Assembly: GCA_964462295.1 (NCBI GenBank)
Contig: CAYWXH010000009.1
Span: forward strand, 1 to 43,463
DNA length: 43,463 nucleotides
Source of the DNA: JALVIU01 sp964462295
Lineage (GTDB): Bacteria > Atribacterota > JALVIU01
Reading direction: 5' to 3'
The translations under genes were made by a program, and so were the position numbers. Shown piece by piece: positions 39,445 through 43,463 of this stretch (the first letter of the stretch is position 1; the number at the start of each line of letters is the position of its first letter). Under the pieces are notes generated by a model. That model saw only the letters and a program-made list of their open reading frames with translations. It searched no databases and was not told where the DNA came from.

Positions 39445-40806
39445 TCAATCCAAAGATAACAATCTAAAAACCTCCCTTATAGTTTCTACACCTATTACCT
39501 TCATATCTTTTGAATAGTTATTGTCTGATAGATTATAATAAGGTATAATTATACGTTTATATCCCAATTTTTCTGCCTCTTTTACTCTTTTTTCGATATT
39601 TTGCACACTCCTTACTTCACCTGTAAGCCCTATTTCTCCTATTATAAGAGTTTTTGAATCTATCGGGATATCATAATAGCTTGAAGCAATAGAAACTGCT
39701 ACTCCAAGGTCTAAAGCTGGATCTGAAACCTTGAGTCCACCTACTATATTTATATATATATCATAATTATTAAGAGGTATATCTAATTTTTTTTCTAAAA
39801 CAGCAGATATCAGAAGGAGCCTATTTAAATCAAAACCTATGCTCATCCTCCTTGGAGTAGTGAAATTGGTATAACTTACAAGGGCTTGAACTTCGAGGAG
39901 TATAGGTCTTGTACCCTCCACACTGGCAACTACTATAGAGCCCGAAAGGTCCTCTGGCTTTCCAGATAAAAAAATACTTGAAGGATCTTTTATCTCTTCA
40001 AGGCCTTCATTTTTCATCTCAAATACACCTATTTCATTAGTAGAGCCAAATCTATTCTTTATAGCCCGAAGTACTCTATATGAATGATAACTTTCACCTT
40101 CAAAATACAAAACTGTATCAACTATATGCTCCAAAGCCTTTGGACCTGCAATTACCCCACTTTTTGTAATATGACCAATTATAAAAATAGGGATACTATA
40201 ATTTTTTGCTATCAACATAAGAATGTTTGCACATTCTCTAACTTGGGTTATACTTCCGGGGGCACTTTCAAAATCTGGAGAATAAAGGGTTTGAATGGAA
40301 TCCACTATACTCACAGAAGGAGAGGTATCCAATATTGCCTCTTTTATAAAATTAATATTTGTCTCAGAAAAAAGAAGAAGTTTATCACTATGAGTATTTA
40401 AGCGATCTGCTCTTCGTTTTATTTGTGTCTGTGATTCTTCTCCTGAGATATATAAAACCTTCCCTGATGTCAATGAGATATAATTTGCGACTTGTAATAA
40501 GAGAGTAGATTTGCCTATACCAGGGCTCCCCCCTAATAGTACAAGAGAACCTGGAACAACTCCTCCTCCCAAAACTCTATCAAATTCACTATATCCAGTA
40601 GGAATCCTTTTCTCATTCTCAATATCTATTTCACTTATAGATAAAATATTGGCATTTCTACTGGAAAGAGAAGGAAGAGACTTGGCCTTTATATCTTTTT
40701 CTTCAACAAAAGTATTCCATTGGCCACAAGATGGACATTTTCCTAACCATCTATGTGATACATATCCACAATTTTGACATCTGTATATAGTATGTTTTTT
40801 AGACAC
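39445..40806 (-). CDS. radA: DNA repair protein RadA
   Basis: A 453-residue RecA-like branch-migration helicase for recombination intermediates. It has the N-terminal zinc finger CQNCGYVSHRWLGKCPSCGQW (Cys10, 13, 27, 30; quoted stretch ends at the Trp), Walker A GGSPGIGKSTLL near 87, the RadA-specific IKNRFGSTNE near 253 and a Lon-protease-like C-terminal domain (LNNYDIYINIVGGLKV). The GTG start at 40806 overlaps the clpC end by 8 nt. The clpC-radA order is typical of Firmicutes and relatives. AAAAGGAG lies 13 nt upstream, a long spacing. Confidence 0.96.
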   Translation of the reverse strand: MSKKHTIYRCQNCGYVSHRWLGKCPSCGQWNTFVEEKDIKAKSLPSLSSRNANILSISEIDIENEKRIPTGYSEFDRVLGGGVVPGSLVLLGGSPGIGKSTLLLQVANYISLTSGKVLYISGEESQTQIKRRADRLNTHSDKLLLFSETNINFIKEAILDTSPSVSIVDSIQTLYSPDFESAPGSITQVRECANILMLIAKNYSIPIFIIGHITKSGVIAGPKALEHIVDTVLYFEGESYHSYRVLRAIKNRFGSTNEIGVFEMKNEGLEEIKDPSSIFLSGKPEDLSGSIVVASVEGTRPILLEVQALVSYTNFTTPRRMSIGFDLNRLLLISAVLEKKLDIPLNNYDIYINIVGGLKVSDPALDLGVAVSIASSYYDIPIDSKTLIIGEIGLTGEVRSVQNIEKRVKEAEKLGYKRIIIPYYNLSDNNYSKDMKVIGVETIREVFRLLSLD

Positions 40807-43279
40807 TAACCGAGGAAAACTCCTTTTTCATAAAAACTGGCTCATCTTTTTCAATATCTCCAATTACAATATCCCCTTCCCCAATCTCTCCTGTTAATAT
40901 CTTTTCTGCTATAGTATCTTCAATATAGCGTTCTAACACTCTCCTTAAAGGTCTGGCCCCATATAATGGATTATAACCCTTATTTACAAGAAATTTTTTT
41001 AATCTCTCTGTAATAACAAGATCCAATATTCCTTGTTTATTCAAACGATCCTTTATATCTTGTAGCATTATTTCCATAATGTCACCAATTTCTTGTCTAT
41101 TTAAGGGCCTAAATACTATTATTTCATCTATTCGATTTAAAAACTCGGGTCTAAATGCTTTCTTAAGTTCTTCAGAAACTTTCTTTTTTATATCATCATA
41201 ATGCATATCTCCTGTTTCAGAAGATATTTTTTTAAATCCTACATTTGTATTATACTGAAGATACCTCACACCCAAATTTGAAGTCATGATAAGAATAGTA
41301 TTTTTAAAATCTATCTTTCTGCCTCGAGAGTCTGTAAGCTTTCCATCTTCTAGGATCTGGAGAAGAAGATTAAAAACATCAGGATGAGCCTTTTCTATTT
41401 CATCTAATAAAACTACAGAATAGGGCCTTTTTCTTATTTTTTCACTTAGCTGTCCCCCATCTTCATATCCTACATATCCTGGTGGAGAACCTATAAGCCT
41501 TGAAACAGAATGTTTTTCCATATATTCTGACATATCAATTTTTACTAGTGCCTCTTCATTTCCAAATAAAAATTCTGCTATTGCCTTACTTAAAGCTGTT
41601 TTCCCAACACCTGTAGGCCCAAGAAATATAAAAGAACCTATAGGTCTTTTAGGATCCTTAAGCCCTGCTCGAGCTCGACGAATTGCTTTAGATATCGCCC
41701 TTATCGCCTCATCTTGACCTACTATCTTCTCATGAAGATATGCCTCCATTTTTAATAACTTTTGGGTTTCTTCTTCTGCCAATCGAGAAAGAGGTATACC
41801 AGTCCAAGAAGAGACTACCTTTGCAACATCTTCTTCAGAAACTATTGGTCTATACTTTTCTGTATTCATCATAAATTCTTCTTTTACCTTCACAAGCTCT
41901 ATGGCAAGTCTTTCTTCTTCATCTCGTAAAATTGCAGCTTCCTCAAACTTTTGTGCCTTTATTGCCTTATCCTTTTTCTCCTTTATCTTCTTTAATTTAT
42001 CTTCTATCTTTAATATTATAGGAGATGTTTCTATATTTTCTATCTTTACACGAGCTGATGCTTCATCAATTACATCTATAGCCTTATCAGGTAAATATCT
42101 CCCGATAATATATTGAGATGACAATCTGGATGCGGCACTTAAAGCAGAATCTAAAATTTCTACCCTATGGAAATCTTCATATCTTTTCTTCAATCCCTTT
42201 AGAATCTCAATCGTCTCACTTACAGATGGTTCTTCTATATATATTGGTTGAAATCTTCTTTCTAAAGCTGCATCTTTTTCAATATATTTGCGATATTCAT
42301 CATAAGTAGTTGCACCTATTGCTTGGATCTCTCCCCGTGCAAGTGCAGGTTTTAAAATATTTGCGGCATCTAATGTACCTTCTGCTCCTCCTGCCCCAAT
42401 AAGGGTATGAATTTCATCTATGAAAAGAATTATATTCTTTGATGCTCGTATTTCTTCTAAAATCTTTTTTAATCGTTTTTCAAACTCACCTCTATATTTC
42501 GTTCCTGCTACAATAGATGCAAGGTCTAATGATACTAAACGCTTATTTTTAAGTGAATCTGGAACTTCATTATTGATAATTTTTTGAGCAAATCCTTCTA
42601 TAATAGCAGTCTTTCCTACGCCTGCTTCCCCTACTAAAACAGGATTATTTTTTGTGCGACGAGAAAGAATCTGTATAAGTCTTTGAATTTCCACTTTTCT
42701 TCCTATTATAGGATCTAATCTCTCTTCTCTAGCAAGTTGAGTAAGGTCTACTGCAAAACTATTTAAAACAGGTGTATTTTCTCTTTCCTCTTGGGAAGTC
42801 TGATTTGCGGCTACTGAAGAGAAGACTCTTACAAAACCAGCATTTTCTCCTGCTAAAAGTTGTATAAGCTGTATACGAGCAGTATCTATATCGACACCCA
42901 TACCACTTAAAATATGAGCAGCTACTCCACCCTTTTCTCTTATAAGGCCAAGCAAAATATGCTCTGTACCTACATAATTGTGTTGTAGCCTTTTTGCCTC
43001 ATCTAAGGCATATTCTAATACTTTTTTTGCACGAGGAGTAAATGCCATTTCTCCTCCACCAGGATATACTCCTCTACCTACTGAACGCACCACCTCTAAC
43101 CGTAAGGTATCTAAATCTATTCCCAGGGCTTGGAGAATTCGAACACCCATACCACTCTTCTCAGTTATAAGACCTAACAAAATATGTTCAGTCCCTATAT
43201 AATTATGTTTTAGTTTAAGGGCCTCTTTTTGGGCTAAATTTATAACCTTTCTGGCCCTCTCTGTATATCTTTTATACAT
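40799..43279 (-). CDS. clpC: ClpC-type AAA+ unfoldase
   Basis: An 826-residue HSP100 chaperone that unfolds substrates for ClpP. Two N-terminal Clp repeats (about 1-145) each contain HNYIGTEHILLGL or HNYVGTEHILLGL. AAA-1 has Walker A GEAGVGKT (Lys223), and a UVR-containing middle domain (KAQKFEEAAILRDEEERL near 425) marks ClpC rather than ClpB. AAA-2 has GPTGVGKT (Lys560), and the ClpP-binding GF-type loop is near NVGFKK. GGAGGATTCT precedes the ATG at 43279. No ctsR, mcsA or mcsB lies upstream; instead an rRNA operon ends there. Confidence 0.96.
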   Translation of the reverse strand: MYKRYTERARKVINLAQKEALKLKHNYIGTEHILLGLITEKSGMGVRILQALGIDLDTLRLEVVRSVGRGVYPGGGEMAFTPRAKKVLEYALDEAKRLQHNYVGTEHILLGLIREKGGVAAHILSGMGVDIDTARIQLIQLLAGENAGFVRVFSSVAANQTSQEERENTPVLNSFAVDLTQLAREERLDPIIGRKVEIQRLIQILSRRTKNNPVLVGEAGVGKTAIIEGFAQKIINNEVPDSLKNKRLVSLDLASIVAGTKYRGEFEKRLKKILEEIRASKNIILFIDEIHTLIGAGGAEGTLDAANILKPALARGEIQAIGATTYDEYRKYIEKDAALERRFQPIYIEEPSVSETIEILKGLKKRYEDFHRVEILDSALSAASRLSSQYIIGRYLPDKAIDVIDEASARVKIENIETSPIILKIEDKLKKIKEKKDKAIKAQKFEEAAILRDEEERLAIELVKVKEEFMMNTEKYRPIVSEEDVAKVVSSWTGIPLSRLAEEETQKLLKMEAYLHEKIVGQDEAIRAISKAIRRARAGLKDPKRPIGSFIFLGPTGVGKTALSKAIAEFLFGNEEALVKIDMSEYMEKHSVSRLIGSPPGYVGYEDGGQLSEKIRKRPYSVVLLDEIEKAHPDVFNLLLQILEDGKLTDSRGRKIDFKNTILIMTSNLGVRYLQYNTNVGFKKISSETGDMHYDDIKKKVSEELKKAFRPEFLNRIDEIIVFRPLNRQEIGDIMEIMLQDIKDRLNKQGILDLVITERLKKFLVNKGYNPLYGARPLRRVLERYIEDTIAEKILTGEIGEGDIVIGDIEKDEPVFMKKEFSSVSV

Positions 43280-43315
43280 AGAATCCTCCAAAAAACTTCA
43301 TATGCTTTTACTATA

Positions 43316-43345
43316 ATTATACAGACTTTGAAAGGGGATTGTCAA
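43316..43345 (-). promoter_or_regulatory. Sigma-70-type promoter of clpC-radA
   Basis: The minus strand has TTGACA (43345-43340), an 18-bp spacer and TATAAT (43321-43316), about 37 nt before the clpC ATG. I see no CIRCE element and no tandem GGTCAAA heptads of a CtsR operator around it. Confidence 0.9.
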
Positions 43346-43371
43346 TGAAAAAACAAATAAATTTATATAAA

Positions 43372-43403
43372 TAAAAAAGCCCGAGGATAAATATCCTCGG
43401 GCT
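43372..43403 (-). terminator. Intrinsic terminator of the rRNA operon
   Basis: AGCCCGAGGATA (43378-43389) pairs with TATCCTCGGGCT (43392-43403), a perfect 12-bp inverted repeat. On the minus strand it is followed by six T (complement of 43373-43378). It lies 7 nt after the 5S rRNA 3' end and before the clpC promoter. Confidence 0.95.
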
Positions 43404-43410
43404 AAGCAAA

Positions 43411-43463
43411 TTCCTGGCAGTTACCTACTCTCCCACAACCTCACGATTGCAGTACCATCGGCG
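43411..43463 (-). rRNA. rrf: 5S ribosomal RNA, 3' part cut by the window edge
   Basis: The minus strand reads CGCCGATGGTACTGCAATCG at the window edge and, further on, GTGGGAGAGTAGGTAACTGCCAGGAA (the last 26 nt, in two conserved blocks). These are the conserved loop-E/helix-IV and 3' helix-I regions of bacterial 5S rRNA. The 5' half lies outside. The rest of the rRNA operon presumably lies beyond the right edge. Confidence 0.9.

Overview
This window is an AT-rich bacterial chromosome segment, dense in genes and heavily biased to the minus strand. Proteins are rich in Lys, Glu and Ile, arginine is mostly AGA/AGG and isoleucine often ATA. The gene orders rpmE-yqhQ-prfA-prmC-tsaC-rpiB-upp, rpsU-yqeY-phoH-pgpH-ybeY and ispDEF resemble those of Firmicutes and deep-branching anaerobic thermophiles. 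My best guess is a Dictyoglomus-like anaerobe; this is inference and untested. I see no insertion sequence, prophage or CRISPR array: the window reads as core chromosome with a few unusual small genes.

Layout. Bases 1-393: the tRNA-Thr(UGU)/Tyr/Thr(GGU)/tuf operon on the minus strand (tuf only begins here). 390-1669: tRNA-Val followed by two small genes (DUF6873-like, YbjN-like). 1673-3726: a membrane-dipeptidase homologue divergent from an RpiR-type regulator. 3725-9137: a secreted alpha-2-macroglobulin with its DUF1175 partner. 9215-9502: yggT, converging on 9431-16960, a nine-gene minus-strand operon rpmE-yqhQ-prfA-prmC-tsaC-rpiB-upp-btpA-slt. 17004-19110: xylulokinase and a core-less amidohydrolase remnant. 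19107-19522: a CoA-binding protein on an apparently leaderless mRNA. 19525-22926: ispD-ispE-ispF-DUF1015. 22906-29539: a ten-gene iron/Fe-S operon (DtxR-family repressor, Mrp ATPase, DUF5320, NifX-like protein, zinc-ribbon protein, two ferredoxin-MinD ATPases, ECF S component, FeoA, FeoB). 29566-31794: methyltransferase, sigma factor, putative anti-sigma factor and a secreted helical protein. 31808-33092: a second apparently leaderless operon with an ArsA-like ATPase. 33122-35306: cstA and an unknown gene. 35285-39412: rpsU-yqeY-phoH-pgpH-ybeY. 39445-43345: clpC-radA. 43372-43463: terminator and 3' end of a 5S rRNA.

The most interesting result concerns translation starts. Three conserved genes, phoH, prmC and the lytic transglycosylase slt, have no ATG, GTG or TTG where homology or a signal peptide requires a start. 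Each has ATA or ATT there instead, with a Shine-Dalgarno-like sequence upstream (clear for phoH and slt, weaker for prmC). Two other genes have a consensus -10 box exactly 6 nt before the ATG, so their transcripts should start at or next to the start codon. A third mRNA would get an 8-nt leader when the tRNA-Val in front of it is processed. Promoters are unusually easy to read: TTGACA-like and TATAAT-like boxes 17 or 18 bp apart occur at eleven places.

Functionally the window combines translation and protein quality control (tuf, tRNAs, prfA, prmC, tsaC, rpmE, rpsU, ybeY, clpC), isoprenoid synthesis, iron uptake and Fe-S handling under one metal-responsive promoter, envelope defence and peptidoglycan turnover, and pentose and uracil salvage. 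All calls come from reading the sequence; no database search was run.
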